From Pseudopelobacter sp964542535 (GTDB lineage: Bacteria; Desulfobacterota; Desulfuromonadia; Geobacterales; Pseudopelobacteraceae), in contig CAZIUE010000006.1 of NCBI GenBank assembly GCA_964542535.1, positions 145,363-209,362 on the forward strand: 64,000 nt of DNA. Direction: 5' to 3'. Numbering within the stretch: position 1 is the first letter of the stretch; every line of letters starts with the position of its first letter. The notes under the pieces were generated by a model. It saw only the letters and a list, made by a program, of their open reading frames with translations. It was not told the origin of the DNA and searched no databases. Below are positions 1-6,970 of the stretch, in pieces. Both the position numbers and the translations under genes were made by a program.

Positions 1-273
1 GTCCTCGTGTCCCCCCATGACCGCCACAAGTTCGTCGTGGACGATCTTGACCACCTGCTGGCCGGGAGAGATGCTGGTCAGTACTTCGGTGCCGACGGCC
101 TTGGATCTGACGCTTTCGATGAAGTCCTTGACAACCTTGAAGTTGACGTCAGCCTCCAGGAGCGCCAGGCGCACTTCGCGCAGCGCTTCCTTGATGTTGT
201 CCTCGGTCATCACTCCCTGGCCGCGAAGTTTTTTGAATACCGATTCTAGTTTTTCCGAAAGACTGTCGAACAT
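1..273 (-). CDS. ffh: Signal recognition particle protein Ffh, N-terminal part
   Basis: This is the N-terminal 91 residues of the SRP GTPase that binds signal peptides of nascent membrane proteins together with 4.5S RNA. The start MFDSLSEKLESVFKKLRGQG followed by a helical N domain containing EDNIKEALREVRLALLEADV is the classic Ffh/SRP54 N-domain opening. The GTPase G domain and the methionine-rich M domain lie beyond the left edge, so completeness cannot be judged. The ATG lies just downstream of a clear sigma70 promoter at 319-348, and no other gene is between them, so ffh is probably the first gene of its transcript. Confidence 0.95.
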   Translation of the reverse strand, partial: MFDSLSEKLESVFKKLRGQGVMTEDNIKEALREVRLALLEADVNFKVVKDFIESVRSKAVGTEVLTSISPGQQVVKIVHDELVAVMGGHED

Positions 274-318
274 GGCGTTTGTCGAATTCCCGGCACACGA
301 AGGATAATAAAGGGGCCT

Positions 319-348
319 ACTATAGAGTACCTTTTTGGAAACTGTCAA
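319..348 (-). promoter_or_regulatory. Sigma70-type promoter for ffh
   Basis: On the minus strand a perfect -35 box TTGACA (343-348) is separated by 18 bases from a -10 box TATAGT (319-324). It is positioned about 40 bases upstream of the ffh start codon and points into it. Confidence 0.7.
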
Positions 349-471
349 GAATTAATTGGTTTACCCGCACGTTGGCGGTCCATTGAGGCCCGGGCGACGA
401 ACGCGTACCCATGGTTTTGTGTGGCGGTGGAGTCCGCGGTGTTGCGGTTTCCGTGTGGCTGGTCCGCTTGG

Positions 472-771
472 TTAGCTGCCGGCTGCGCTTTCCTGGTGCG
501 TGTTCCAGACGGTGGCGAAGCTCCCCCCCTCGTAGCGGGAGACGGAATCAGGCAGCAGCTTTTCCCGTTCCAGGGCAGCCATGATCTCGGCGTGCCGTTC
601 CTGGCTGAAACGGATCGCCAGGCCGCAGTCGGTCAGCAGCCCACGTGGGGCCGGTATGAGCAGAATCGGCATTCCCAGGGTCTTGAGCAGGCTCTCGGCC
701 TTCATTACCCGGTGGGCCGAGTTGAATACCGCCAGCAGCTGCCCTTCCTGAAGCATCAGTCTGTTGTTCAT
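472..771 (-). CDS. DUF3343 family protein (putative Se/S carrier-like)
   Basis: A 99-residue soluble protein beginning MNNRLMLQEGQLLAVFNSAH. The pattern of a short strand, a helix holding HRVMKAESLLKTLG, then PAPRGLLTDCGLAIRF with a single conserved cysteine in TDCG matches DUF3343, a family often found beside SirA/YedF-like sulfur or selenium transfer proteins and annotated as putative Se/S carriers. No partner gene of that kind is adjacent here. It is divergent from the plus-strand operon starting at 848 and shares the short intergenic region with that operon's promoter. The biochemical role of the family is not established, so only the family assignment is firm. Confidence 0.7.
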   Translation of the reverse strand: MNNRLMLQEGQLLAVFNSAHRVMKAESLLKTLGMPILLIPAPRGLLTDCGLAIRFSQERHAEIMAALEREKLLPDSVSRYEGGSFATVWNTHQESAAGS

Positions 772-799
772 GGTCGAAGTCCCGGGGCGTGGCAGTGGA

Positions 800-828
800 T
801 TGACAAAGTCGCAATGACTCCCTACTAT
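800..828 (+). promoter_or_regulatory. Sigma70-type promoter for the 848-2054 operon
   Basis: TTGACA at 800-805, a 17-base spacer, and TACTAT at 823-828. The expected transcription start is about 12 bases before the ATG at 848, so the leader is very short and the AGGAG ribosome site (836-840) sits almost at the 5' end of the transcript. Confidence 0.65.
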
Positions 829-847
829 GCACGAAAGGAGCGACTAC

Positions 848-1102
848 ATGCAAGCAACAATCCCCGTCAGGAGCGGTATCGCTCTGCTGTCGTTCTTCTG
901 CAGTATCCCTTGCGGCTACCTGCGCCAACGTTTCCGAAAGTACTCTCCGATGTGGTTTCTACTGATCCACCTGCCGATCCCCTTTGTTGCGCTGATGCGC
1001 CTTGAGGCGGGCCTTGACTGGCACCTCATTCCGCTGACCCTGGGTTGCTCCCTGGCCGGTCAGCTCCTTGGCGGGGTCGCTCCGCACCGGAAGGGACGAT
1101 GA
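848..1102 (+). CDS. Small conserved-type membrane protein, function unknown
   Basis: An 84-residue protein with two hydrophobic stretches, one near the N-terminus (residues about 8-22, containing IALLSFFCSIPCGYL) and a second broader one in the middle and C-terminal half (WFLLIHLPIPFVALM and ITLGCSLAGQLLGG-like sequence). It was started at the ATG at 848 because AGGAG lies seven bases upstream and a promoter ends at 828; the frame is open slightly further upstream but without a ribosome site. Its stop overlaps the start of the DUF721 gene as ATGA, indicating translational coupling. I do not recognise the family. Confidence 0.6.
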   Translation: MQATIPVRSGIALLSFFCSIPCGYLRQRFRKYSPMWFLLIHLPIPFVALMRLEAGLDWHLIPLTLGCSLAGQLLGGVAPHRKGR

Positions 1103-1623
1103 AACGCAAACGTCCGCGCATGCGTTTTCCCCGGCCCCTGGGGGACCTGCTCCAGGAGGGGCTGGTCGCATCCGGCCTGGCCGGGAAGCTGCGGGAGGTG
1201 GAGATCTGGCGTTCCTGGCCCGACGTGGTCGGCCCGGTGATCGCATCCCGCTCCCAGCCGCTGCGCATCATTAGCGGCACACTCTACGTGACGGTCTCAA
1301 GCGGCCCCTGGATGCAGGAGTTGAGTTTTCTTAAGCCCATACTGAAGGAGAAGCTGAATCAGCGCCTGGGAGGGGAAGTGGTCAGGGAAATCGTGCTCAG
1401 AGCCGGCAGGGTTTCCGTCACCGAGTCCCCTGCTCCCGACGATCCCCCCCCTGAAAAGCTGCTTACTCCGGAAGAAGAGGAGATAATCGCCCGTCACGCC
1501 GCCGCCATAGCCGATCCGGAAACCAGGGCCGCCTTTGCCGCCCTGATGAGGGCCAGCTTCCAGGGCGGTACGGCACAGGGCAGAGATCTGCCCGTACAAA
1601 TACACCAACAGGAGAATACATGA
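1099..1623 (+). CDS. DUF721 / DciA-like protein
   Basis: A 174-residue basic protein matching DUF721, the family of the ancestral replicative-helicase loader/operator DciA. The conserved core runs from about residue 10 to 110: a helical start with LGDLLQEGLVASGLAGKLRE, then the typical tryptophan motif WRSWPDVVGPVIASRSQPL, and a strand pair with ISGTLYVTVSSGPWMQELSF followed by LKEKLNQRLG. The C-terminal third is acidic and probably flexible. The ATG at 1099 was preferred because it forms an ATGA overlap with the preceding stop. A helicase-loading role is inference from family membership; bacteria may have other loaders. Confidence 0.75.
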   Translation: MKRKRPRMRFPRPLGDLLQEGLVASGLAGKLREVEIWRSWPDVVGPVIASRSQPLRIISGTLYVTVSSGPWMQELSFLKPILKEKLNQRLGGEVVREIVLRAGRVSVTESPAPDDPPPEKLLTPEEEEIIARHAAAIADPETRAAFAALMRASFQGGTAQGRDLPVQIHQQENT

Positions 1624-2054
1624 GCAGCGGTGAAATGATCTTTAATCTGTGGGCCATCCACGACCCGACCGACAGAGTCGTTTACGGTCTTGCCGGGCGG
1701 GCCTACTACGCGTGCGGCACCGATGAGGAAAAAATGGCTCTTTTGAAACAGCTGGCCGTAAGCGATTTCGTCCTGGCCACGCGCATGCCGGTGCCCGAAC
1801 GTTTCCGTATGGAAACCGGGGATGAGACGTTGACCGGGCTCTGCAGCCTGACCGAACTCTACAACCCTGAGAGCACTCTTTTTCATGAAATGTTTCAGGA
1901 GCTTGCCGGTGAGATCGCGTACCGCTACCGGGCGGATTCCGGTGGAGAGGGGGATATCCCCGATATGCTCATGGTTCCCGAGAATCCCTTGTTCCTGATC
2001 ACCGCGCTGGTGGAGGACAAGAACGGTTTCATCAGGGCGGTCACCGGGGAGTAG
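1620..2054 (+). CDS. Hypothetical protein, last gene of the DUF721 operon
   Basis: A 144-residue soluble acidic protein starting MSSGEMIFNLWAIHDPTDRV, overlapping the DUF721 stop by four bases (ATGA) and ending just before a strong terminator. There is no signal peptide, membrane segment or obvious catalytic motif; two cysteines (YYACGTDEE and GLCSLTEL) do not form a recognisable metal site. The tight coupling to the DUF721 gene suggests the two are made together, but I cannot assign a function. Confidence 0.6.
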   Translation: MSSGEMIFNLWAIHDPTDRVVYGLAGRAYYACGTDEEKMALLKQLAVSDFVLATRMPVPERFRMETGDETLTGLCSLTELYNPESTLFHEMFQELAGEIAYRYRADSGGEGDIPDMLMVPENPLFLITALVEDKNGFIRAVTGE

Positions 2055-2092
2055 GGCTGTCCATTTTTGTGCGGTGTCAGTTGGGCGCAAGG

Positions 2093-2124
2093 AGCGCCCC
2101 CGAGAAATCAGGGGCGCTTTTTTT
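2093..2124 (+). terminator. Rho-independent terminator of the 848-2054 operon
   Basis: Perfect 8-base stem AGCGCCCC (2093-2100) and GGGGCGCT (2111-2118) around a 10-base loop, followed immediately by seven T residues. Confidence 0.9.
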
Positions 2125-2153
2125 GTGCGTTGTACCCCCGATACCCTTCATCT

Positions 2154-2206
2154 AAAGGGGCAACCGTTCGCCCTGAGTTTGTCGAAGGGGGGACGGTTGC
2201 CCCTTT
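2154..2206. repeat. Inverted repeat carrying a REP-like core
   Basis: A perfect 14-base inverted repeat AAAGGGGCAACCGT (2154-2167) / ACGGTTGCCCCTTT (2193-2206) flanks the core CGCCCTGAGTTTGTCGAAGG, a version of the widespread CCTGAGCNTGTCGAAGG intergenic repeat. The stretch 2125-2541 contains no gene that I can support; besides these repeats I see nothing in it. Confidence 0.7.
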
Positions 2207-2208
2207 CA

Positions 2209-2256
2209 TGATTCGACAGGCTTGTCCTGAGCACTGTCAAAGGGTTTGGCACGAAC
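2209..2256. repeat. Degenerate second REP-like copy
   Basis: Directly after the first element lies TTCGACAGGCTTGTCCTGAG followed by a decayed inverted arm (CACTGTCAAAGG) and CACGAACGG. It is the same repeat family in the opposite orientation, with mismatches in the arms. Confidence 0.55.
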
Positions 2257-2541
2257 GGCTTACGTGGACAGTCCCGGTTGTAACCCACCTGCTGGAATCG
2301 TTTTCATTTGCATCCAGTAAGTCGTTACTTTTCTTGTCATAACGGTGAAGATGGGCTATGAAGGACAGGTGGTTTTTGGGGACGTTTAGCGTGGGAACAG
2401 CTGCGATGCCATTGGGGCTCAGGTGCGAGCAGGGACATGCGGCTGGCAGAGGCCGGCGTTTTTTGGGGTTTCCTCCGATGCCGTTCACGTACGGTGTGAC
2501 GCAACGACCACGTTGCTTGAGGCTCATCCACGAGGAAAAGT

Positions 2542-2686
2542 ATGACACCCGAGGCTAAGGCGCGACAGGAGATCGACAGAAAGCTTGAACAGGCTGGTTG
2601 GATTGGCGCAGGAGATCATCGACCACCTGGAGGCGGCTCTGAGTTCGTTCAAGGACGTGGCGGCGGGGCTGGTGGGAAAACACTAG
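2542..2686 (+). pseudogene. Remnant of a type I restriction-modification locus
   Basis: The sequence opens with MTPEAKARQEIDRKLEQAGW, the characteristic N-terminus of type I restriction endonuclease R subunits (HsdR). Right after that tryptophan the frame switches: from 2603 a second frame reads LAQEIIDHLEAALSSFKDVA and stops at 2684-2686. That C-terminal piece looks like the helical tail of a type I methyltransferase or related subunit. The simplest explanation is a large deletion that joined the first 20 codons of hsdR to the last 27 codons of another gene of the locus. The HsdR N-terminus is a confident match by eye; the identity of the tail is less certain. Confidence 0.6.
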
Positions 2687-2697
2687 ATCAAAGCACG

Positions 2698-2754
2698 TTC
2701 GTCCTGAACCCTTCGACGCTGCTCAGGACAGACCTGTCGAAGGGAAACGGACTG
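2698..2754. repeat. REP-like inverted repeat downstream of the restriction remnant
   Basis: Contains CGTTCGTCCTGAACCCTTCG and GCTCAGGACAGACCTGTCGA, i.e. two opposed copies of the CCTGAG-GTCGAAGG type core within about 55 bases. It is the same family as at 2154-2256 and 47267-47389. Confidence 0.6.
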
Positions 2755-2781
2755 TAAAAAAGTCTGGTTGCTGGAGACGCC

Positions 2782-3165
2782 ATGACGTTTAACTATCTGT
2801 TCCGAAAACCTGTATTCCCCATTCTGTGCGATATCGATGGCCATGTTATCGCCGCCAAAAGCGAGAAATCTCTGGTGCGGCAGCTTGCCGAGCTGGAGCT
2901 GGAGCCGGAAAAACATTTTGATGCGGTGGATTCAACGATTGAGGGATGGGCATTGTACCCGGCGGAACAGATCTTGTCTCCGCTGACATTCCGGAAACGC
3001 TGGACCAAAATAGACATGATATCGCTGTATAACAACCGCAAGAACGTGGCTGCCGGAGATATTCCGTACAGCGAAAAATCACTATCCGCGAAGAAATGTG
3101 AGCGGGTTTTCGGTGAGATCGTTGAGCTGCTTCTGGAGTCCCGTAAAACGAGGACCAAGAAATGA
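2782..3165 (+). CDS. Hypothetical protein upstream of the broken SWIM gene
   Basis: A 127-residue soluble protein starting MTFNYLFRKPVFPILCDIDG. It has a mixed alpha/beta composition and a basic C-terminus ending ESRKTRTKK; I see no membrane segment or known motif. Its stop overlaps the start of the following SWIM-domain remnant as ATGA, so both were once a coupled pair. Since its partner is broken, this gene may be functional alone or on the way to decay. No function is proposed. Confidence 0.5.
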   Translation: MTFNYLFRKPVFPILCDIDGHVIAAKSEKSLVRQLAELELEPEKHFDAVDSTIEGWALYPAEQILSPLTFRKRWTKIDMISLYNNRKNVAAGDIPYSEKSLSAKKCERVFGEIVELLLESRKTRTKK

Positions 3166-3338
3166 AAACCCTTGCAACCATGTTGCGTGGCCTGACCGCG
3201 AATGAACTCCGCGAATGGGCGGGAGACAGGATATATAACCGCGGGAGGAATTACGTTTCCAGTGTCTCTCAGCTGTCATAGACTAAAGACGATTCCCTGG
3301 TGGCTTGGGGTAATGACGAGTATGCCACAACGGTGTGA
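3162..3338 (+). pseudogene. SWIM zinc-finger protein, truncated N-terminal remnant
   Basis: Reading from the ATG at 3162 gives MKTLATMLRGLTANELREWA followed by GDRIYNRGRNYVSSVSQLS, the conserved opening of bacterial SWIM-domain proteins (a helix, then the GxxxYxRGxxYV signature). A TAG stop falls at 3279-3281, but the same frame continues with TKDDSLVAWGNDEYATTV, which also fits this family, before a second stop at 3336-3338. The CxCx(n)CxH zinc motif and the rest of the protein are absent. The gene has therefore an internal nonsense codon and a downstream truncation. Confidence 0.6.
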
Positions 3339-3426
3339 GGGGGCGGGGGGCATAGCACCGGTTGGCCGGGGTGACTGCTGGTGCATCTGGTGAAGCTCTG
3401 AAATTCTCTGAAAACCGGCACACAAA

Positions 3427-3463
3427 AAGGGGCTACGTGTATCACGTAACCCCTTGATTTTTT
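3427..3463. terminator. Bidirectional terminator next to tRNA-Arg
   Basis: A long perfect stem AAGGGGCTACGTG / CACGTAACCCCTT-type hairpin is followed by a T run on the plus strand (about 3456-3463) and by a T run on the minus strand (rc of 3424-3428). It directly abuts the 3' end of the minus-strand tRNA, so its main job is probably to end the tRNA transcript. Confidence 0.8.
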
Positions 3464-3540
3464 TGGCACGCCCGACAGGATTCGAACCTGTGGCCTACGG
3501 CTTAGAAGGCCGTTGCTCTATCCAGCTGAGCTACGGGCGC
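3464..3540 (-). tRNA. tRNA-Arg (anticodon TCT)
   Basis: A 77-base cloverleaf on the minus strand begins GCGCCCGTAGCTCAGCTGGA and ends with CCA encoded in the genome (3464-3466). The acceptor stem GCGCCCG pairs with CGGGCGT (one G-T pair). The anticodon loop reads CTTCTAA, giving anticodon TCT, which reads AGA/AGG arginine codons; the T arm contains GGTTCGAATCC. Confidence 0.95.
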
Positions 3541-3608
3541 ACATGATATCGTTCCGGAGAGGGATGACGGCGTCACATCCAAAGCATCGCCCCGGCGGAC
3601 GAACGCGT

Positions 3609-3638
3609 ACTATAGCCATAAAACGCCTCTCCTGTCCA
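3609..3638 (-). promoter_or_regulatory. Probable promoter for tRNA-Arg
   Basis: On the minus strand TGGACA (3633-3638) and TATAGT (3609-3614) are separated by 18 bases, about 65 bases upstream of the mature tRNA 5' end, leaving a leader for RNase P removal. Confidence 0.45.
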
Positions 3639-3696
3639 TCGATATGTTGCGGAACGTCATTTTTCACGCTCGACGGCAGGGGAGGAGGATGCCCGG

Positions 3697-4077
3697 TCAG
3701 GCCTTGCTGGACCAGAGCCCGTGCAGGTTGCAGTACTCGCGGGCGGTGATCTGTTGTGCGGTGACGAGGAAGGTCGCCGTGGGGGCTTCGCCCGGCTTCA
3801 GGAACTGCCGGTAGGCCTTGCCGTCGGCCACCAGCTCGATCCATTCGATGTAGTGCTTCTCTTCCATGGGATGGGCAACACTGCCGACGCTGACCTTCAC
3901 GCACCCCTCGCAGACCTCGATCACCGGAACGTGCTTCTCCTTGGCCGCATCGACGGTGTTTTCCGTCAGGAGTTTCATGGCCTGGCCGCAGCAGACCAGT
4001 TCTCCGTCACCGGCGTGGACGACTTCGACGATATTTCCGCACAGCTCGCATTTGTAGACTTCCAGTAGTTTCGCCAT
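3697..4077 (-). CDS. dfx: Desulfoferrodoxin (superoxide reductase)
   Basis: A 126-residue two-domain iron protein that reduces superoxide to hydrogen peroxide in anaerobes, taking electrons from rubredoxin-like donors in the cytoplasm. The N-terminal desulforedoxin domain has the four ligands of centre I at C10, C13, C29 and C30 (KCELCGN and LVCCGQ). The C-terminal domain has the square-pyramidal centre II ligands H49, H69, H75, C116 and H119 (EKHVP, HPMEEKHYIEW, CNLHGLW), with the catalytic lysine K48 next to H49. Length and ligand set are those of a complete class I enzyme. It is a single-gene unit with a promoter at 4172-4199 and an inverted repeat in its leader. Confidence 0.95.
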   Translation of the reverse strand: MAKLLEVYKCELCGNIVEVVHAGDGELVCCGQAMKLLTENTVDAAKEKHVPVIEVCEGCVKVSVGSVAHPMEEKHYIEWIELVADGKAYRQFLKPGEAPTATFLVTAQQITAREYCNLHGLWSSKA

Positions 4078-4110
4078 CGGTGGTTTCTCCTTTGTGATCT
4101 GGTGTGGTTG

Positions 4111-4145
4111 TTTCCCCCTCGTGTCGTTGTGACCCGAGGGGGAAA
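4111..4145. other. Inverted repeat in the dfx leader
   Basis: A perfect 11-base inverted repeat TTTCCCCCTCG (4111-4121) / CGAGGGGGAAA (4135-4145) with a 13-base spacer lies between the dfx promoter and its start codon. In RNA it would form a strong hairpin ahead of the ribosome site; in DNA it could be an operator. There is no U run, so it is not a standard terminator. Confidence 0.5.
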
Positions 4146-4171
4146 GGTGAAACAGGATAAATAATATCCCA

Positions 4172-4199
4172 TTTATACCCTATGGCCGTTACGATGCAA
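4172..4199 (-). promoter_or_regulatory. Sigma70-type promoter for dfx
   Basis: On the minus strand TTGCAT (4194-4199), 16-base spacer, TATAAA (4172-4177), pointing at dfx with a leader of about 90 bases that contains the 4111-4145 inverted repeat. Confidence 0.5.
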
Positions 4200-4247
4200 G
4201 GGTAAAATGTTCGCAGGGGAGGATCGCAATGACAGGTCCCTGAACCG

Positions 4248-5573
4248 TCACTGTTTTTTTCTGCCGCCATTCGTGGCCCATGTCTCCAGCAGGGTGGTGG
4301 TAACCGACTTGGGCCGTTCGATGGCATAGCCCAGGGCACGGTCCCAGGTGATGTTGGCCATGCAGCCGATGGAGCGCCCCACGCCGAAGAGCACGGTGTA
4401 GAAGTCCCATTCCGTGACGCCGTAGTGGGATTGGATCACCCCGGAGTGGGCGTCCACGTTCGGCCAGGGGTTGCGTATCTTGCCGTATTCTGCCAGTACG
4501 GCCGGCGCGGTCTCGTAGAGCATGGACACCAGTTTGACCAGCGGGTCTTCCCTGAGTTCGGGGATTCTCAGGCAGAAATCCCGCTGGGCCAGGAAACGGG
4601 GGTCGGTCCTGCGCAGCACGGCGTGGCCGTAGCCCGGGATGATCTGGCCCGCGTTCAGGGTGTCCCAGAGTGCCCTGGTGACGTTTTCCCTGGTGGGAGA
4701 AGCGCCGCCCAGTTTCTTCTCAAAGGCAATGATCCAGCGCAGCGCCTCCTGGTTGGCCAGGCCGTGAAGTGGGCCGGCCAGGCCGTTCAGGCCGGCGGAG
4801 TAAGCGTAGAAGGCGTCCGACAGGGCCGATGCCACCAGGTGGGTGGTGTGGGCCGAGACATTGCCGGACTCGTGGTCGGAATGGATGATGAAGTACATCC
4901 GGGAGAGGTCGTCGTAAGGGGGGGCAATACCCATCATGTGGGCGAAGTTGGCCCCCAGGTCCAGTTCCGGGTCGGAGGTGATGATGTCGCAATTGCGGTA
5001 ACGGTAGCGATAGATGAAGGCGGCGATCTCGGGCAGTCGGGCCACCAGATCGCTGGCGTCCTCGTACATGTAGGCCCACGCCTCTTTCTTGTTGAATTTG
5101 CCCGAGTTGTAGAAGCGGGCGAATTTCGAGTCCCGCTGCATGGAGAGCACGGCGCTGGAGAGCATGACCATGGGGTGGGTGCCCACCGGCAGGGCGCGGA
5201 TGATGTCGTAGACGTAGTAGGGGACGTTGGCGCGGGCCCTGAACTCGTGCAGGACCTGCTGCACCTCCTTCTCGCCGGGCACGTCGCCGGTGAGGAGAAA
5301 ATACCAGAACGCCTCCACCGTGGGGTAGGTGGCGCCCGGCGGCTTGGGCAGGTCCGCGAAGGTCTCGTTGATGCTCTTGCCGCGGAAGCGGATCCCCTCG
5401 TAGGGGTCCAGGTAGGAGATGTCGGTCACCAGGGAGGGGATGTCACGGCCGCCGCCGATGCACTGTTCGATGGTGACGTCGTCGATCTTGACCTTGCCGA
5501 ACTCCTTGAGCAGCCTCTGGGTGCGCGGCCGGAACTCCTCAATCTTCTTGCCGAGGGTTTCTTTCAGTGACAT
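4248..5573 (-). CDS. gltA: Citrate synthase, eukaryotic-like type
   Basis: A 441-residue citrate synthase condensing acetyl-CoA and oxaloacetate at the entry of the TCA cycle. The catalytic residues are visible as H270 (GPLHGLANQE), H317 (PGYGHAVLRRTDPR) and D374 (NVDAHSG), equivalent to H274, H320 and D375 of the mitochondrial enzyme; the substrate-binding HSDHESGNVSAHT lies at 231-243. The motifs and length match the mitochondrial-like form, which was described for Geobacteraceae, rather than the NADH-inhibited type of enterobacteria. It ends with a basic tail GGRKKQ. A -10-like TATACT on the minus strand at 5649-5654 with a poor -35 is a possible promoter. Confidence 0.95.
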   Translation of the reverse strand: MSLKETLGKKIEEFRPRTQRLLKEFGKVKIDDVTIEQCIGGGRDIPSLVTDISYLDPYEGIRFRGKSINETFADLPKPPGATYPTVEAFWYFLLTGDVPGEKEVQQVLHEFRARANVPYYVYDIIRALPVGTHPMVMLSSAVLSMQRDSKFARFYNSGKFNKKEAWAYMYEDASDLVARLPEIAAFIYRYRYRNCDIITSDPELDLGANFAHMMGIAPPYDDLSRMYFIIHSDHESGNVSAHTTHLVASALSDAFYAYSAGLNGLAGPLHGLANQEALRWIIAFEKKLGGASPTRENVTRALWDTLNAGQIIPGYGHAVLRRTDPRFLAQRDFCLRIPELREDPLVKLVSMLYETAPAVLAEYGKIRNPWPNVDAHSGVIQSHYGVTEWDFYTVLFGVGRSIGCMANITWDRALGYAIERPKSVTTTLLETWATNGGRKKQ

Positions 5574-5700
5574 CCCCTTGATTCTCCTTCGTGCCGGGCG
5601 GCGATACGCGGCCGTCGGCTGTTGCCCCGCTTCCCGGAGCCGGCATACAGTATATCAGACAAAATGCGGCCCGGCAGGACCTCCGGCATGGGGCGCGGAC

Positions 5701-6897
5701 TCAACAGGCCAGAATGACCGGCTCCTGGCACGAGTAGGTCAGTCGCGTGACCCTCCCCCCATCCAGGAGGAAGGTGTTCTCGATGCCGATGGCTCCTTCG
5801 CCGGGGAAGACCAGCTTGGGCTCGAAGGCGAAGACCATGCCGTTTTCCAGCGGCATGGCGTCGAATCCCCGGGCGATGAAGGGGTATTCGTCTATCTCGA
5901 TCCCCAGGCCGTGGCCGATGAAGGAGACCTGCGATCCGGGCGCTCCCATGAAGTTGTCGGCATACCCCATGTCTGTTGCCAGGGCGAGGCATTCGGCATA
6001 GACCGTTCCCCAGGGGGTGCCGGGGGTGGCGATTTCCGTCATCCGCTCCTGGACCCTGAGCATATCCTCATATCCCCTGCCCAGTCTGGTTGGCAGGGAA
6101 TTGATGGCGAACACGCGGGTCTGGTCGCTCAGGTAGCCGTCGACGCAGGTGCCGAAATCCACGATGATCGCCTCGTCCCGGGCGATGGCCTTGCGTCCCG
6201 AACCCTGGCCGAAGGAGGGGTTCAGGCCCGGGCCTCCCAGCGGTGTGTCGGCGTAGGCGGGAATGGCGCAGTGGGCTCCGGAGAAGACGTGGGCGTAGAA
6301 GAGCTCCGAGTTGAAGCCGCGCATGCGGATCAGCCCCTGGTGCCCCAGTTTGCGCGCGACGCACTCCAGTTCGGCCGCCAGTTCCAGTTCGCTGATCCCC
6401 TCGCGGATGATCTCCCTGGCCTGCTGAAAGATGGCGTCCTGCTGGTCGGCGGCGGCTCTGATCAGCTCCAGTTCATAGGGGGACTTGATCATGCGCACGC
6501 GCCGGATCAGGGGGGTGGCGTCAGTGAAGACCGCATGGGGGAAGGTGGCGCGGAAGCGTTCGAAAAAGTTGACCGGCAGCACGTCCAGCTCCAGGCCGAT
6601 GCGGCCGGGTGCGGGATAGCCGTAATCGGCAAGCCTGGCGGGGATGTCCCGCATGGAGCCGAAGGGGATCACCTCCCTGAGGGCCGATTCCCTGAGGGCG
6701 CGGCCATGATCCTTGCGCACCATGTAGAGCGGTTCTCCCTGGACGGGGATGTACAGGTTGCCGCTCTGGATCGTGCCGGTGAAGTAGAACAGGTCGGCGT
6801 TCTGGGCGATGATGACGGCATCCAGGCCTTCCTGGGCCATGTATCGCTGGAGTGTCGTGCAGCGGTGCGCCAGCTCGTTGGCGGGGGTCAGTCGCAT
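5701..6897 (-). CDS. M24 family metallopeptidase (Xaa-Pro aminopeptidase type)
   Basis: A 398-residue protein with the creatinase-like N-terminal domain (residues about 5-140) and the pita-bread M24 catalytic domain (about 145-390). All five dinuclear metal ligands are present: D247 (IIVDFGT), D258 (YLSDQTR), H329 (FIGHGLG), E359 (FAFEPKL) and E373 (IGIENTF). It most likely removes N-terminal residues before proline, or cleaves X-Pro dipeptides, in the cytoplasm; no signal peptide is seen. It lies 127 bases upstream of gltA on the same strand, and could be cotranscribed, but the two share no pathway. Whether it is a PepP or PepQ type cannot be told from the sequence alone. Confidence 0.85.
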   Translation of the reverse strand: MRLTPANELAHRCTTLQRYMAQEGLDAVIIAQNADLFYFTGTIQSGNLYIPVQGEPLYMVRKDHGRALRESALREVIPFGSMRDIPARLADYGYPAPGRIGLELDVLPVNFFERFRATFPHAVFTDATPLIRRVRMIKSPYELELIRAAADQQDAIFQQAREIIREGISELELAAELECVARKLGHQGLIRMRGFNSELFYAHVFSGAHCAIPAYADTPLGGPGLNPSFGQGSGRKAIARDEAIIVDFGTCVDGYLSDQTRVFAINSLPTRLGRGYEDMLRVQERMTEIATPGTPWGTVYAECLALATDMGYADNFMGAPGSQVSFIGHGLGIEIDEYPFIARGFDAMPLENGMVFAFEPKLVFPGEGAIGIENTFLLDGGRVTRLTYSCQEPVILAC

Positions 6898-6970
6898 GGT
6901 GATGGTTGCTCCTTGGTGAACGAAATGATGTCGTGACCTGATGCCGGCGCGGTCCGGCCGGTCAGGCCGG

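Noticed and set aside
2067..2541. Several short open frames between the terminator and the restriction remnant
   Set aside because: They run through REP-like repeats, lack ribosome sites and do not resemble any family.
396..3610. The 13-base word GACGAACGCGTAC shared near the ffh and tRNA-Arg promoters (396-408 and 3598-3610)
   Set aside because: Matches of this length are expected by chance in a window of this size, and the positions relative to the promoters differ.
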